From: Davidsoniella eucalypti
Taxonomy: Eukaryota; Ascomycota; Sordariomycetes; Microascales; Ceratocystidaceae
Direction: 5' to 3'
Length of the DNA stretch: 64,000 nucleotides
Assembly (NCBI GenBank): GCA_004009845.1
Contig: RMBW01000115.1
Location: 29,168-93,167, forward strand
The notes below the pieces were generated by a model, which saw only the letters and a program-made list of their open reading frames with translations, was not told where the DNA came from and made no database searches. The translations under genes were made by a program, and so were the position numbers. Of this stretch, positions 13,884 through 28,200 are shown piece by piece. The first letter of the stretch is position 1. Each line of letters opens with the position of its first letter.

Positions 13884-14929
13884 ATGAATCTATCGCTCTC
13901 CTCACTTCCAATTATCTTTGTACTACTATCACTACTACCCGTAGTATTCGGAAGATGGGCTTATCCTAGTCTATATTCTAACCAGATTGATAACCCTAAT
14001 GATATAGACTGTTGCTCTCTAAACAACATACCATTCGCAGTAACAGAGTTTGCAAATATAACGAATTTGGCCGACAAAATATGGCGAGATATGTTTCAAG
14101 GCCCCAGGCATGCCAATGTACGTATGGATATTAGGCAGTGGATTGCTGATTTCCACAAAGAGTATGCTGGTGGCTGGATAGACGAGAACGATAAGCCCGT
14201 GCTGGTCCTTGATATGGGACCTGAAGCGACTGTGGGCTACCACGCACTAGCAGTTCTAGAGACTTTGGTGAGATCTGGGAAGCTTGACTCGCAGATTGCA
14301 GCGTTCGGATTCGATAATATGGGGTCTGCGTGGTGGACGGGATATCCGAATTTTGATTTCTTGAGTGGACGGCACGGCTATCTCGTGATTTCTCCCGGCC
14401 TACTATATCTGTTTCCACATATCTGGACTAGATTTGGTCCGGATTTTCCCGGTAAGATGATACAAACCCTTTGGATATTGGGCCATATCTGCGGCTTTCT
14501 AGATGAGGAAAGACTAGCTAACCTGATCCATCAAATTATAAAACGATAGATTACTATAAAGATCAGACTTCCTGGTCCACCAAACAAGCACTTCACAGTT
14601 GTTTGTGCATGGTTAGAAAGCCAGTGTATACGATCGAACACGACCACAAAGACAAGGGAATGCGGTGCTTACTCATCACACATGAGAGCAACTTTGTCAC
14701 ATTCAAGGCACAGCTGCTCATGAGCAACAAGAAGTTGTCAGACAGAGTGGAGAATACATTGCTGAGTAACTCTGTATCTACCGAGGTCGGATTTACTAGT
14801 GCGGCCAGCACCTCGTCCTCCTCTACTTATACATCGCTGTCGAGGAAGCACAAGATGCCCATTAGGAGAGGCAAAGAACCCATCAAGACTCGACCAACAC
14901 AGCCAATATATGGAAGAGAAGAGCTCTAA
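13884..14929 (+). CDS. Predicted secreted protein of unknown family (two exons)
   Basis: Family not recognised. The N-terminus has a clear signal peptide: short polar start, hydrophobic core (LPIIFVLLSLLPVVFG), likely cleavage near residue 23. Read without splicing it is a 221-residue protein ending at 14549. I prefer two exons, 13884-14451 and 14550-14929: a GTAAGA donor at 14452, a GCTAAC branch site about 30 nt before an acceptor TAG at 14547-14549, and a 98-nt intron. The second exon then stays in frame without a stop through to 14929, giving 315 residues. The mature part has Trp-rich segments and a Ser/Thr-rich, basic C-terminus. Codon use is AT-richer than in the neighbouring conserved genes, suggesting a young or lineage-specific gene. 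It sits between the transcription factor and mad2, all on the plus strand. Export is inferred from the signal peptide only. Confidence 0.65.
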
Positions 14930-15402
14930 GCTCACTTTATGTTTGTACTGATGATTAATTATACAAATGTTCCATATATTGAACCAACCAATTGTAATAT
15001 ATCCAATTTCTTCATTTAATGGCCTTTCATTTAGTCGACTGAACAAACTATATTGGTTATGTGTCGTACAATATTCTACTAAAATCCGCCCTACTTGCCA
15101 CTAAATAGCACACTATTGCCTAAATGTGGATCTCGCTGTTAGGTTGCGGTCCTACTATCCCTTTTGGGCATAAAGTAAACAAACCATGGGAACCGGCCCA
15201 TGTAGTCAATTCCATTCAATCAACATATTGAACAATTGTTCATCACCAACAGCTTAACTTCCATTAACGGCCTTAATCAATCTCCCGTATCACTTAACAT
15301 CTGCGACATTTACTTTCTCGATTTGGTATCACGAACAGTATCTGATTGATCTCATAGAATTCCCCGTTTCCATCTCCCCTTCTTACCAATAAACTCTCGA
15401 AA
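14930..15402. other. Intergenic, mad2 promoter region
   Basis: 473 bases before mad2. AT-rich, with CT/CA-rich leader-like sequence in the last 150 bases. Nothing else recognised. Confidence 0.5.
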
Positions 15403-16588
15403 ATGGAGGCCCCAATTGAAAAGCCCGTCAAGACCAAAAAGTCCAAGTCATCATCGTCAAAGGATAAGGACAAGGACGCCGATGGCAAGAAGACACACAA
15501 GCTCGCTTTAAAGGGCAGTTCTCGCATGGTCACTGAATTCGTGAGTCTTTTTGCATGGTCAAGCCATATTTTCCGAGCTAACAATGCCAATCTGTAGTTT
15601 CAATACTCCATCCACTCTATCCTGTATGTATGCTTGCTCGGTTTCCCAGCTTCCTTGCTAGTGATATGTTGACGAGGCTGTAAGGCTGAATGCACCTCAA
15701 CTTATAGCCATGATCATGCGACAACCATGTATCAACATCAAAGTAATGCTATACGAGCTTAGGCTATTCTAACCTAAATTTAACGGTAGATTCCAACGTG
15801 GCGTTTACCCCGCGGAAGATTTCACAGCGTAAGTATTATTCAATGTTCAGACTGTTTATCTCTATACCATTGTATCACTAACTTAATCATGCTATATCTA
15901 GTGTCAAGAAGTATGGCCTTAACATGCTTGGTACGTGACGGTAGTTTGTACTGGCCTTTTGCTAGTCTGCTTCTCCAATAAACTTTTTGTTCTACTACTA
16001 ACTCATCTATATAGTCTCGTCGGACGACCAAGTCAAGGCGTATATCAAGAAGATCATGGGCCAGCTAGACAAGTGGATGTTAGGCGGTAAGATCTCTAAG
16101 CTAGTGATTGTTGTCACAGATAAGGACACTGGCGATCATGTGGAGCGGTGGCAGTTTGATGTAAGTCTTTGGGTCACACACATATACATGCGCTTGGCAC
16201 TAACTATAACTCTAAACAATAGGTCCAAATATTTAATGCCAAACCGTCGAAGAAGTCTAAGTCGTCATCTGCTACAGCAGTAGACGAAAACGGATCTTCG
16301 GGGTCTGCACCGTCAGCGCTAGAGCCAGAGAAGACGGAAAAGGAGATCCAAGACGAGATCGCCGCACTGTTCCGACAAATCACGGCTTCGGTTACCTTTC
16401 TGCCGCAGCTACAAGGAGACTGTACATTCAATGTGCTTGTCTATGCCGACGCTGATAGCGAGGTGCCGGTAGAGTGGGGAGACTCGGACGCAAAGGAGAT
16501 TGAAAATGCCGAGAGGGTGCAATTGCGTGGATTCAGTACGAGTAACCATCGTGTGGATACGATAGTTAGTTATCGCTACACTGGCTAG
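15403..16588 (+). CDS. mad2: Spindle assembly checkpoint protein Mad2 (HORMA domain)
   Basis: Mad2 delays anaphase by holding Cdc20 in the mitotic checkpoint complex at unattached kinetochores. Six exons: 15403-15540, 15598-15623, 15790-15828, 15902-15930, 16015-16160, 16223-16588; all introns GT-AG and phases join cleanly to a 247-residue protein. Family hallmarks after splicing are FFQYSIHSILFQRGVYPAEDF (split over exons 1-3), KKYGLNMLVSSDD, GKISKLVIVVTDKDTGDHVERWQFDV, ITASVTFLPQL and a C-terminal safety-belt segment ending HRVDTIVSYRYTG. It is longer than typical Mad2 (about 205 residues in human) because of a Lys/Ser-rich N-terminal extension of about 30 residues and a Ser-rich insert of about 35 residues after the VQIFNAKP motif. 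Two exons are under 30 nt, so automated gene finders may miss them. Start chosen as the first in-frame ATG before the HORMA core. Confidence 0.95.
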
Positions 16589-19500
16589 GCTGAGCGAAAG
16601 ATCCCAAGCTGAGCTGGGTGCTATGGAAAAGGATCTATCAACGACCAGTTGAATGTGACGCATATCTAGGATCTAACGGGGCTCATGTAGACGGCGACCA
16701 ACCCATCAACAACAGAGACACTGGCTTGTGTTGCAATGATGAGGTTTACAGATACTGTTTTTTTTTTTTTGGTTTCTATTTTACAGAGTGATGAGACCAA
16801 GTAATTGAAACGATGTCGATTCCAAGCGCTCTACATCTGATTGCTTCTTGATATATATCTAACTCATATTCAGGCACAACGACTTACATGTGTCCTTAAT
16901 CTCAGAAACACTAGCTGGACGTTTCTATAGCTTTGGTGTTATTATGTGCCATGATATTGCATAAGAAGATATCAGATGGAGAAAACAAGACAATGAAAGA
17001 GAACACAACTAAATGAAGACTACAGCAACATAGCTTCATGGTGCATGTTGGCGGCACAGCAATGTAGCCTTCCTCCCTCTTGCTGTTTATTAAGATTGGC
17101 GATATATACGCATAGCATGTTAGTTGGCCATAGCACTCATAAGAGTTATACTACAACTTCATGAAATCAAAGGGCTTGTTCCTAAATATATGTATTGCAT
17201 AAAAATACAGTTAGTTAATGAGTTACTCATATATAGTTAGGTAAAACAAAGAAACATGGGATCTATTCGCTTTATATAATGTACAAGCACAGGTACGATA
17301 AACGTAATTTTTGTTGTTAGCGATGAGAATAATGAGATGGCCCCTCTAAAATGTTGTCTATATGCATGAACTATAGAAGGGTAGTCCCAAGTAATGACAA
17401 GAAAGAAGACTCTAGAAGCCTGTCTATTCTAGAGTGAGTTGTTTTTAGCTCTGTATTTTCTTTTTTTCTTTTTTCTTCCCGTTGGGGACCAAGCTCATTG
17501 AACTAAGCAGATACAGAGTCAACACGCTATTACTAGATCAACACGATCCCCCTTTCTTAAGACGACGCGACGCATTGGTTGAGAACTAAGATCTACTTGC
17601 TACCATTACTTTATTCTTTTCTCTTCTTTTTTGGGGGGGTTTCGTCCTCCTTACTAGTTTATACTAATGTATTTTCCAAGGCGTACTTATGTATACATGG
17701 CCATAGCTTTCTGCCTCACCGTTTTCCCAAGCGGAAAGTAGAGATGATAGAATATCCAAGCTTTTTTTGTTCGAATTTAGTTATTATGCAATACCGTTTC
17801 TGATTCCTTCTATTCAAATCTTACCTGTACAAGCTAATATGTGTCTGACGATATCTCTCTTTGGTGGTCGACCGTGACCTGGGTTAAGCATTCAAGTGGT
17901 CTGTTCTCTGGCTGGCCAAGCCTACAAACAAACATTTTATAATTTGTAGGGGGTGGGCAGATTAAAGAAATGGACATGATGATACATAACCAACGTAAAA
18001 TACTACACCACAACCAAGAAACAAAATACTGAGAATGTAGTTGGAGAGGGGGGGTGTCGACATATAGAGAACAACTTTCTCCAATTGTTCTCTCTGCATT
18101 TCCTCTCAAATGAATAGACATATTCTCCCATGTCTTCTTTTTGTAACTTAACATGTAGCTGTGATATAAGACATCATATTCTTCTTTACCAGAGCAGACT
18201 AGTGATAAAAGAATATTATTAGCACGTCTATTGACTACGGGCCGTGCTACTCATCGATCTAAGAGCCGCTGGTGTTCGATCACCTACACTCCAATTTTCC
18301 TATTATTATTATTTATTTATTTTTTGAATTTGTAACAAGAGCCGGTAAATAACTCTGTAACCTTTTTGCTTATCCGTCTAAACCCTCTGTCAGACCGGCG
18401 ATTTTTTTCTCTACCGTGTTTCTTCCTGCCTGTAAGGCATATAATATTGTTATGGTTGTATACAGTCATGTATGTTATGTTTGGAAGTCGGCACTTATAC
18501 GGCCATAATCGACCGATCAGGATCGCATGATTACGAGGCTTCATATTTGACTTTAGTCGGAGTTTTATGGTTTAGGTTTTATTCGGACGTTGTAGAGATA
18601 AAGGATATGTACATACATGTAGCAAAGGGAGCAATGATTATCGGTGTTATCATGCATTAGCTTTAGTTGCGGTATTTGATATCTACTATGAGGTTCTGAA
18701 TGTCGATTCTAGCCCGCGTTTTCCGGAATCCGGGAATATAGCGGGTTTCTCCACAGTTTTACTAGGGCAGTGGTACATTCATTGTATCTCCATTGCCACT
18801 ATATTAACTTTCAGTGCGCTACTACAGTCCATAAAACACCATGACCAAGCAACGTACGTCTTCCCCGGATTTTTCCTCATAGGACACTGTCCTAATGGGC
18901 CCCTGCTCATTTTCTTGCTTTGTACCCCAGAGAAACAATAACAATGCCCATTGATCATTGATCATTACTTGGTACACAGCTTAGATTTAGCTTTTTTCGT
19001 TCTACATCGGCTTGATTTTCGGCCATAACAGCATTATTAGATTCTTATTTTTTATTTTCCTTGACTAGTGTCTTGGTAATTATTCAAATCACCCACTTGT
19101 TATATCTAATTCTCGGCCTTTCTTTTTCTTAGCTGTAGCCTTGACCACCGCTTATTTCTAATCTTCTTTTTTCCCCAGATAATATCTTCATGGCCTACGC
19201 TTTCTCGATTCCTACGTTACCGTATAGTATAAATGACCGTGTATATATCTGTACACATGTAGTCAACTTGAATATAAGCTAGGGCAAGTAATCGTATTGG
19301 AGAAAAGAAGGGAGGGAATACATCACGATACAAAGTACCAAAAAGGGACTTGCAAATGGAAGATGGCCTGTGGTTTAATAAACTTATTTGTCGTTTTTCA
19401 TGCCCTCTCTCGCCTTACCCGCAAAAGATGAACCCGGCACCACCAATTGATACGTGGTAGTGCAAATAATGCAGCGCTTAATGCCCTTAACACAGTTCAA

Positions 19501-19662
19501 TATAGCGCGTCTCCAGCTAGCTTTAGAGGTTTTGCGCAGCCCCTTTGCTTGATATATGTAATTCATTTATTTTTGTTTGCTGTTCTTTTACACACAACTA
19601 CTTGTTTGATCCTGTCATGTTTTCCCCATGGACTTATTCTTGTTTTGCTCTTTCTTTCCTAA
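16589..19662. other. Intergenic, no supportable gene
   Basis: About 3 kb between mad2 and the ubiquitin hydrolase, which face each other tail to tail. AT-rich with T runs. A well-placed ATG followed by a GTACGT donor occurs near 18841, but no convincing second exon was found. Frames of 60-106 codons here show no motif. Confidence 0.5.
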
Positions 19663-22279
19663 TCATGTCCGCGTAAAGAAGTACACATAGGCAAATTTGG
19701 CCATTTCGTCCACGTCCACAGCCTTGACCACCTTCTCGTCATTGAAAAGAACCCACGACTGTTTATCCTGAATCTTTTTGCGGACAAAGGCAACGTAGTG
19801 TCTATAAGCAATCTATCAGTTAGCATACATTTCCAAAGATCTAGAAAAAAATTATAAGATACGTACCCTGTGTGAATGCTTGTACCCTTGTGGCAAACCA
19901 ATGACTTCAACTGGAACTCGGCAGGCAACTCCGCACTACCTGCAAGAGTTCTTTTCTCGGCCGGCCCTGTCTCCGCGCCTTCATTTTCACCCTCAACGTC
20001 GCCTTGATCTTCAGGGTGCGAGAAGAGCCATGTCACTGCACCCTCAACGTCGCCATTGGTTTCACGCAATGCCTTTAAGGCCTGTGGCACTGTAAATCCC
20101 ATCTCCGTTAGCATCAGAGTCTTGCTCTGGTCCACCTCCGCCGCGCCACTCTTCTTGCTGCTGTTAATGACCAGCGGCTCATCAATGTCGGGATCTTCCA
20201 TATGCGCAAAGAGCCACTCCATCGCAGCATTAGCATCACCATTACCCGTAGCATGCAGGCCACGGTGGCAGCGATTTGGCGGAAATCCCATGCCCTCCAG
20301 CATTGCCATAGCGTTTGCATCCGGTACAAATGCCACGCTCTCAGACTCTGGCTCTTCCGGAAGCTCTTCTTCGTCGGCTTGCAGGCCCTTGGATATGTAG
20401 GCATCCATTAAGAAGGGCTCTGTCGGGACAATGACAGGGACGTCAACCTTGATGGGGACCCAATTTACAACTGCCATTTTGCTAGCATTGACTGCCAACA
20501 CGTCGGGAAACGTCTTGAACAACTGCTGCTTGGTATAACCGTCCTTGCTGTTACATGAAGCACAGGTCAGTTCAACCTTTTCCAAGCCCGTAAAACAGTC
20601 CAGGCATTCTTTTAGCGTGACTGAACGGTATGTGTCTGGCTCGTCACTGCCTTCGGGTGCAGGAATCTTGTCCTTAGGAATGTCGATAAAGATATTATCC
20701 TGCTCCGTTGAGCTATAGCGCACCTTTTTACAGCCAAGGCACTGTAAACGCTGCTCCATTTCAAAGCGGAACTTGCTAGTTGGGTCTGGCTTGCCATTGG
20801 CCTTGCTAGCCCGGCTAATCAACGTAAATAGGTGCTGTAGAAACTCGAATGCATCCTGCTGACGCATAGTCGAGAATTCCTCGTGGCCACGGCCGACCAG
20901 GTGCTTCAGCATGGCAGGAGCAATTCCACTCTGGTGCACGGGCTCATCTGACAACGCTGACATGGAGACGTCACCACTAGGTTTGGAGTAACGGCCAGAA
21001 AGAAGACCATCAGCTACTTTTTCCAGTTGCGTCTCCAAGTCAGCTGCAGGCTCGGATACACTGGGCGGAATATCTCCCGGCTTGTAATAGCGCTCGCTGA
21101 ACGCTGGCAGGTCAAACAAACACTGCAGAATGCTAGCAAGGTAGCAGCTATTGCCTAAGTTTTTCAAGCCCGTGAGACCAGGGCCAAATAACGGCGTTAG
21201 CTGCTGGCCATCGCTAGTTGTCATACTGAAATCCCAACGAAGGTTTTGCTCAATCTGCATCTCAGTCAAGCTCTTTTCAGTCTTTTGGCGATCAGCCAGC
21301 TTGATACCCCAATTTGCTAGGTGCGCTGCAAGGCTCTTGTCGATGCATTCATCATCGCATTTATAGCAGTAGACATCGGCGTTCCCTTCGGGAGTAATTG
21401 AACCTAGCTTGACTGCAACGCCATGGCCCGACTCAGTTGCATGGGCCAGACCATGGGAGTTCCCTTCTACGCCGCCAAGTTGCTTTCGGCCACAGCCAAG
21501 ATTGCCGCACTGCAAGCAGAGCCACAGGTTTTCATGAAGACTGCATGCTGAGCAATGGCCCAAGTCACCGGACTTGATGGGTTTGGCTTCTTCTTGGTCA
21601 AGGGTTAGGATATGCTCGCATTCCGTGAGCTCAAGCTCCCAGGCCTTGACTTCTTCCTGACGGGAGAAGGTGTTTGCTGACATGATACCGTTGACTACTG
21701 GCGCAAGTTTGGCGTCAGACTTATCAAGATTGAGGCTACATTCGAAGCAGCGAGCAGTCACAGTAGTCTCGTAACGGTCGGCTTCGGTCTCCGCAGCGAT
21801 TTCGAGCTTCGACATCTTAAGCGGTGGCTCACTTCTTTCGATTACTTTCCGGGTGCGTCGAATGTTGGCGACAAGTGGATGGCTTTGTAGAGAGGCGTGT
21901 AGGGCGGCATGGCTATTGTCGCCCGTGCAACCACCGTTAAAGCACTGAAGGCAGACATCGAGGCCAGTAGGGTCATCCTAGAAGTAGATAATATGAGCAT
22001 TAGTATCAGTAGCAGTTGCAAGCTAAGCAGAAATGTGGTAGCTATGGCAATTGTAGCGTATTCTCGATGCTCGATGTCACTCACAATGGAATCAAAACAC
22101 TGAGTGCAGTCTTCGCGGTAGACAGATTGCGACAAACGCGGCGGCTGTAAAGCTATTGGCGGGAAATTTGGAAACAAGACTAGAGTTAGCTCCGCAACAA
22201 TCAAGGCTCCAGGAAAGCTCTTTTTCCTCTTCAATCACTCTGTGCTCCTACCTAGCGATTCAACGTGAGGGCATGCCAT
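19663..22279 (-). CDS. UBP14: Ubiquitin carboxyl-terminal hydrolase, Ubp14/USP5 family
   Basis: Cytosolic deubiquitinase family that disassembles free unanchored ubiquitin chains, recycling ubiquitin and protecting the proteasome. Exons on the minus strand: 22279-22252, 22152-22085, 21977-19867, 19801-19663; introns GT-AG, 65-107 nt. The spliced protein is 781 residues, the same as yeast Ubp14. In order: N-terminal variant zinc finger (MACPH..., CTQCF, LQCFNGGC), canonical ZnF-UBP near 175-240 (GHCSACSLHENLWLC, NSHGLAHA), Cys box GLKNLGNSCYLASILQCLF with catalytic Cys310, two UBA domains near 590-700 (GMGFPPNRC, EMGFTVPQA), and the His box TGHYVAF with His737 then WVLFNDEKVVKAVDV. The His box exists only if the last intron is removed; the unspliced frame ends in unrelated sequence. 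The start ATG has a GCCACC context, and the 28-nt first exon is easy to miss. Confidence 0.97.
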
Positions 22280-25200
22280 GGTGGCAATTTGAGCGTAAAG
22301 CCGAAAGCTGAAGCTAAAGGAAAAGTAGAAATGCGAGAACGCAGCTAAGGCGAAGGCTTCCGGGTCGACTTCTGTGAAGCAGAAACAAAACGTAACAAGA
22401 TCACCAAAATCCGGCGTTTCTTTCTAGCCTGGGCTACAAGGCTGAGGCGTTAAAGTTAAGCTGGCAGAAAGCGGCCGCATCTACCCCGCTAAAGGTTTGA
22501 AGGGCATGCTGTATCGTGGGTACTTGCGTTTTCGCGGTGGGCAGTATTGTAAGGCAAGTACATCTGCTAGCGTTTTGTTTGTTGACTTGGACTTTGATTC
22601 TATGACGTTTTGTCTTGCCATTCTGATCAATAATCATGGAGGCAAATAAAACAAACAAGACCTCATATGTACAATATCGCTAGTTCTGTACATGCTTTCA
22701 TAATATCTACCATTTTAGCTATTTACTAACATATTCAATTTTATTCGGATACCAATTCTTGAAGTAGTTATTTTACTGAGACGCACATTGTAAATCTACG
22801 TTATTGATTGACTTTCAACCTCGTTTCCATGAGCTGTGACATGCATGGTAGGGTCTAACAAACAGACAACCCTAACCAAAGGAACAAATAACCTCCGTTT
22901 GATTCTTCTAGCGCGAGATTTGCACAATTTCCTCTCCTTCAGATATTTAGTTACAAACAGAGAGTGTTTAGTTGAATATTGTAGTAAGCTTTCCCCTAGG
23001 CACAGTCCTCGATCACTATCTATGTAAATATATATCGATAGGCTTGATACGACCCTAGACATCATCAGAGAGCTTCAGCTTGAAGCTTCCCGGCCGGCGA
23101 GGCCGCTCAACACGGCACATAGTTTACGTATCAGAATACCACAAACATAGCTTTGTCTTCTTCTCTCTGTATCTCCTTTTACTCTCCTCATTCTAACATA
23201 CTGCTCTAGTCTCAGTTCCGGCCGTCTGGTTGCAATAATTCGTAGTAAAGCAATCGGCTTTCCCATCTTAGAGACAATTTGGGCTGAGCTTATGGTCCCG
23301 TTTGACTCGCCTTAGAGACGAAAGTCCCAAGGACGAAGTAGAAACGACATCGGCCTAGCTCCACTTCGAGTACTTGTTTGCAGCACTTCATCTTTTCCAG
23401 TCTTTTCCCTGCTTGTTCTTGTCCTCTTTTGGATAACTAGCCCGTACCTACGGACTAACTCTTCAGTCCCAAGACAAGGACAAGGAAAAAGGAAAGGGGG
23501 TGGGTTAGACTGTTTGTGCACTGCTCCATTGCTTGGCCCAACGCTGTGCCCAAATCTTGGTACTCGTAGTGGCCAGATAAGTAGACCCTGTCCTAGCCAT
23601 ATTAAATAGACGAAGCAAAAAAGTACACACGACACGCCCTTTTCTCCAGAGCAGATCACATGCTCCAAAAAAAGACTCCACTATCTAGGATGTCTAAACG
23701 ACGGAATATGACGAGGCTCAATATTACATATTACATGTAATCCACTAATACATAGTTATGCATACTAATTTACAGATAAACGACTAACGACGACAAGCAA
23801 CGAACCAACAGTAGCATCAGTATGCTCTAGTATACGGCCATTTAGTGCTTCTTGTTGGCTAGGAATTCAATGAATGAAATACTGATGCCTTTGTCATTAA
23901 GTCGATCGGATCGAGCCTCAACTCTCCATTCCTCCATGGTTAAACCATATAAAAAAACAATAGAATGTGTACATATAGGCACATACATATCATTCTTTAT
24001 TTGCCACGTGAATTCGAATACGTGAGCAAATCAGGGAACCTTTCCTCTATGAAAGAGGCATGATCCTCGCTGTGGATAAACTTGATATCCAGTACGTCTT
24101 CCTTAATATCCTCTCCCTAACAAGATAAATCACATACTTATAGTCTCCATTCCCAGTTAACTTCGTTTTAGGTCGGTTGCCTTTCCCAGCGCGCCTTTAC
24201 CATCGCCAAACTTGGCTTGAGAATGGGAACCTCGCCCCCATTAGACTTAAATATTATTAATGGCATAAAACACACCCTGTATATACATCACTTGACCGCT
24301 ATAGTACAATACAATGCCTTATACGATATTTGCGCTACGACTCTGCCATACATGCATTACATAAACCCACTATTGCCAACAGTATCTTTTCCGAATAGCA
24401 ACTGATACTACTGTGCAACTAGATCCTCATACCTAATTCTAAATGGTGACATATTGATAGGAGAACTAGATAGGAATCAGCAGAAAGCAGGAGGCAGAAG
24501 GCTTTTACTCCACACGCAGATATCGCCCATCTACTATTTGTAGTGGAATCTTCTCCTGCCTTTATTTTTTGCTTTCCCCTCGGGCATAAACTTGGCAAGA
24601 TGCCTAGCCAGCCTGAACGAGGGAAGAGGACTAAGACGGTACAAGGGTGACAATATCTATGCATATAACTATATGTTACTCTGACCGCTTCTCACCATAT
24701 CTGACATAGAGGGAATATTACAAAGGGGAACGGGAATGATTTGAGGCTCTCGAGCTTTCACCGAGTGAGTTGTATCAGGCGCTCAGAGGATTCTGAAGGG
24801 TTTGACAGATGCCTCCAAAGGTCTCTTTTTGTGCTGTTCTATGTGCTTGTACTTTCAAAGTGTCACCGCGTGACCCTGTATGTTCGATCGATATCTGTGT
24901 TGGAGAAGCTGCCGTTCCCACCCCTAGTCTTTGGTTTGTTACTTTCTTTTTCTATTCTACGTGCTTCTGTCTGTGACGTTGAGGCTCTTTCTAGCAAGCG
25001 GTTAAATGTTCGATCTCGATATGGGATCTTGATCTTTTTCTGGTGTACTATTTGTCAGGCAGATCTATGATTCGAGCAGGGAAATCGGATGTACTTGACA
25101 TGGAATTATGCTAACCCATAAGCACCGAAATCTACGATTTGCTAGCCCCAGAACAGGCTTTGACATGCTATAACGTGTGGAAATATCGAGTTGGCACGCA

Positions 25201-28200
25201 TATGATTACCACATACATCTTAGTAGCGAGGAGACATGGGAATTTTATTCAGAGGAAAATCACACTTGGAGAAGCAAAGAAAAGGGAAAATAAGAAGAAA
25301 AATGAAGACATCTAAACACCCTAGAAACGATAGTTTGAGCCTCAGCGAGAAAATATAGACGACATCTCTTGAAAACCTCCAATTTCATGACTTGTTAACG
25401 ACTATTTGGTGATCACGCACGCTGCAGAGTTCACTTCACTGTAATTATCTCCGCTAAAGTCAAGTTTTAATCCACCATTTTTGAACAGAATCAATAGGAT
25501 ACACAGATACATACCCCTCCTTTTTTTGCCTTCCTATCACTAGTACTCTTTCTCTCCCCATACTCAGAGACTTCCCCAGATCTCAGCATGTCTCTTTTAG
25601 GGCCTAGAATACCGGGAAAGTCCGGTGTTCCTTCGTTCTGTAGACTAGACTACTCGAGACTTGAGATTCAAGGTCTCTTGGCTTCCTTTCTTGTTATTTT
25701 GCTTTCCCCAGACCCGACCTCCCAGAATCTGGGGCATCTTACATATGAGCTACCAAATTGGTAATTATATTCACCGTATTGAACACGGCGAAATATATTA
25801 TTCTTCATATTATTGTTCTCCACCCAGTAGTCCATAAACTGAGACAAATAGAAGAAATTCACTCGGTTTTCAAGTCTGGGGTCTCTCTTCCGTGCTTCCA
25901 TCCTTGGTTATTTTAAATTTGTCTTGCCAGGCGTATATTTATTTACATGTACTAAGACGTCCCGAGGCTAACTCGATATGAACAAGCGCATGAGCAAGCA
26001 AATAAATATACAAGAAGAAAAGAAAAGAAAACTCCTACAATGTCGGTCCTCGTGATGTCCGCAAGCGAGGGAGGAATAGAGAAAAATACGGGGTATAAAA
26101 TCCGGGGCAAACAGCATAAAAGAAAGTTGCGTGTCAGGCTTTGCGGTGGATACAATAATTGTTTAGTCTCCTTCTTGGAATCACAAGATGTCGTCTATGG
26201 CAAGGACCTTACCCCAATCTTTCTTTCTCGGCCTTGTTAGCGGCCATTCATTGTCTCGGTGCAGTCCGTCAAGTCGGGATTATTTGGGGTAACTTGCCTA
26301 CAATGGTTTGTAATACATATGTATAGATATGCACACCGAGAGAATTACGAAGGCCAAGGCGGCGGCCAAGACGATTATTCAATGTAATATCTTAGTATCT
26401 CAAGGGCTCTTCTGGTTTTACTTTGCTTTCTCGCTTAGATTCGATAGCGATGTTGGAAAAGGTTCGGTCATACTACGGCGCTATCCAGGGTCTTATTCGC
26501 CAAGGGGACATTACATATTCCGTTTATTGTATCTGAGGAAGATACTAGGTATAAGTTTCTGTCTCTTTCTGAAAAGGAAGTGATCAGCGGACAAGAAAGC
26601 AAGAATACACATGTTTACCACAAAAGGCGTATAAGATATTGTATCTAGAGCAGATACGAGTACGGGGGTGTCTAACTCTCAACACTAAGAAAAATAACGA
26701 GAGGTTCAAGAACATAACCGACACGCATCAATGACGGAAGATGCAATACTGGTCATTCATGGATTCTTGGTGTTTGAATATAATTCTGAGGCTGTGGCAT
26801 CGCAGCTAACACCTTATAATACTACCGAGGAAGTTGTTGTTTTCTTTCCGCCGTGTTTAATCCTTTGTCTGAATCCACTTGGAGCTTAGATATAAATTTG
26901 TCTTGTGGCATCGATATATACGAAACAAGATATCCTCCTCATATTCTTTGTTTTTGTCCCTTTGCCCGAGTCAGTGGGGATTATGTGATATGTCAGTAAC
27001 ATGATATGACTTTTCATTGTAGTATAATATATGATAGGATAAGTAACATAGCAAAGTTACAATGCTAGCCGGTATTTGACGTAGATGCGTGATAATTCTA
27101 GGAAACAACTTAGGCCTGCAGAGACAGCAATATATGTGAATATATGTACAGATACCATATTTGGCAGTACAATCCAACCCGACTTTGTAGATGCGGGGTA
27201 GAATAAAGAAAATCTCCAACATGTTTGCGTAGAAGACTAGTCTTTTTTCTTCTTCTTTTTTTTCCGTAATGGAATAATAAATGAATAAGACAAAGGAAGG
27301 GGCTGACTTCGCTTGTCTGCTTTTCCATAGCCAAAGTAGAAACAAGAAAACCCTTGTAACTCTTGCGTGCTTTGTCTAATTGCTATAGTTACTATGGTGC
27401 TGTTTCGTCCATGATCTCCGGCCGAGCCTTGGTCAAGGAAAATCAATATAGAATGCCAGCTAGGCCACGAGATCATGTTAGCCCTGTGAACATACATATG
27501 CTGACAGGCCACAACTACATACTAGGCTATGACGAAGACGAAGACTCCCCAGTGACGAAACACATGGCTAAGAATTTAACTCGCCCGGACCGACTCCCAG
27601 AAACGTGGTACTTTCTAGATAAATAAATATGCAATAGATACTAATTGCATGTATATCCAGTCTCTCCGCAGTTCCTTCATATGTCAAGGTGACAAAAAGC
27701 AACCAGGAAATCAACGGAAGACAGAAAGAAACCCCCGCGTTTAGCCTCAAAACCACGAGAATACTGTCTATAGACAAAAAATGGAATTCTGGGGATTGGC
27801 CACATGATCTGGGGAAATACGATCAAATTAATTGTAGCAAGCTTCTTGTAGGCCCATCACAGCTAGGTTTTACTAGTCAAACACTAATAACATGGCGAAA
27901 TAGTAGCCGGAACGTCTCAAAACAGCGTGTCGCTAAAATTGCCAACCACGATACCTTTCAACGGTATATCCACTTTTTCCCTATCCTTAGATGTACATTC
28001 GGCCCTTCTTTTGCTTCCCAATGCTTTCGAGCCTGTCTTTTGTTTTATTTTTCCTGGATTTCTTCTCTTCTCTTGTTGCTTGTCGGACTTTTGCCTTCTT
28101 CCTCTGGGGACAAAAGTAACATCCCCCAGGTTTCCCCCGAGAAATCACGTTTATTTTTGTTGTCCGGCCTTCTATTATCTTGTTCTTCGGTCTGAAAATA

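Noticed and set aside
18841..18855. ATG ACC AAG CAA followed by a GTACGT donor
   Set aside because: Looks like a tiny first exon, but every nearby acceptor I tried leads quickly to a stop.
27689..28195. 168-codon plus-strand frame
   Set aside because: No motif, irregular codon use, AT-rich and hydrophobic by T-run content; overlaps another frame equally open. Most likely chance.
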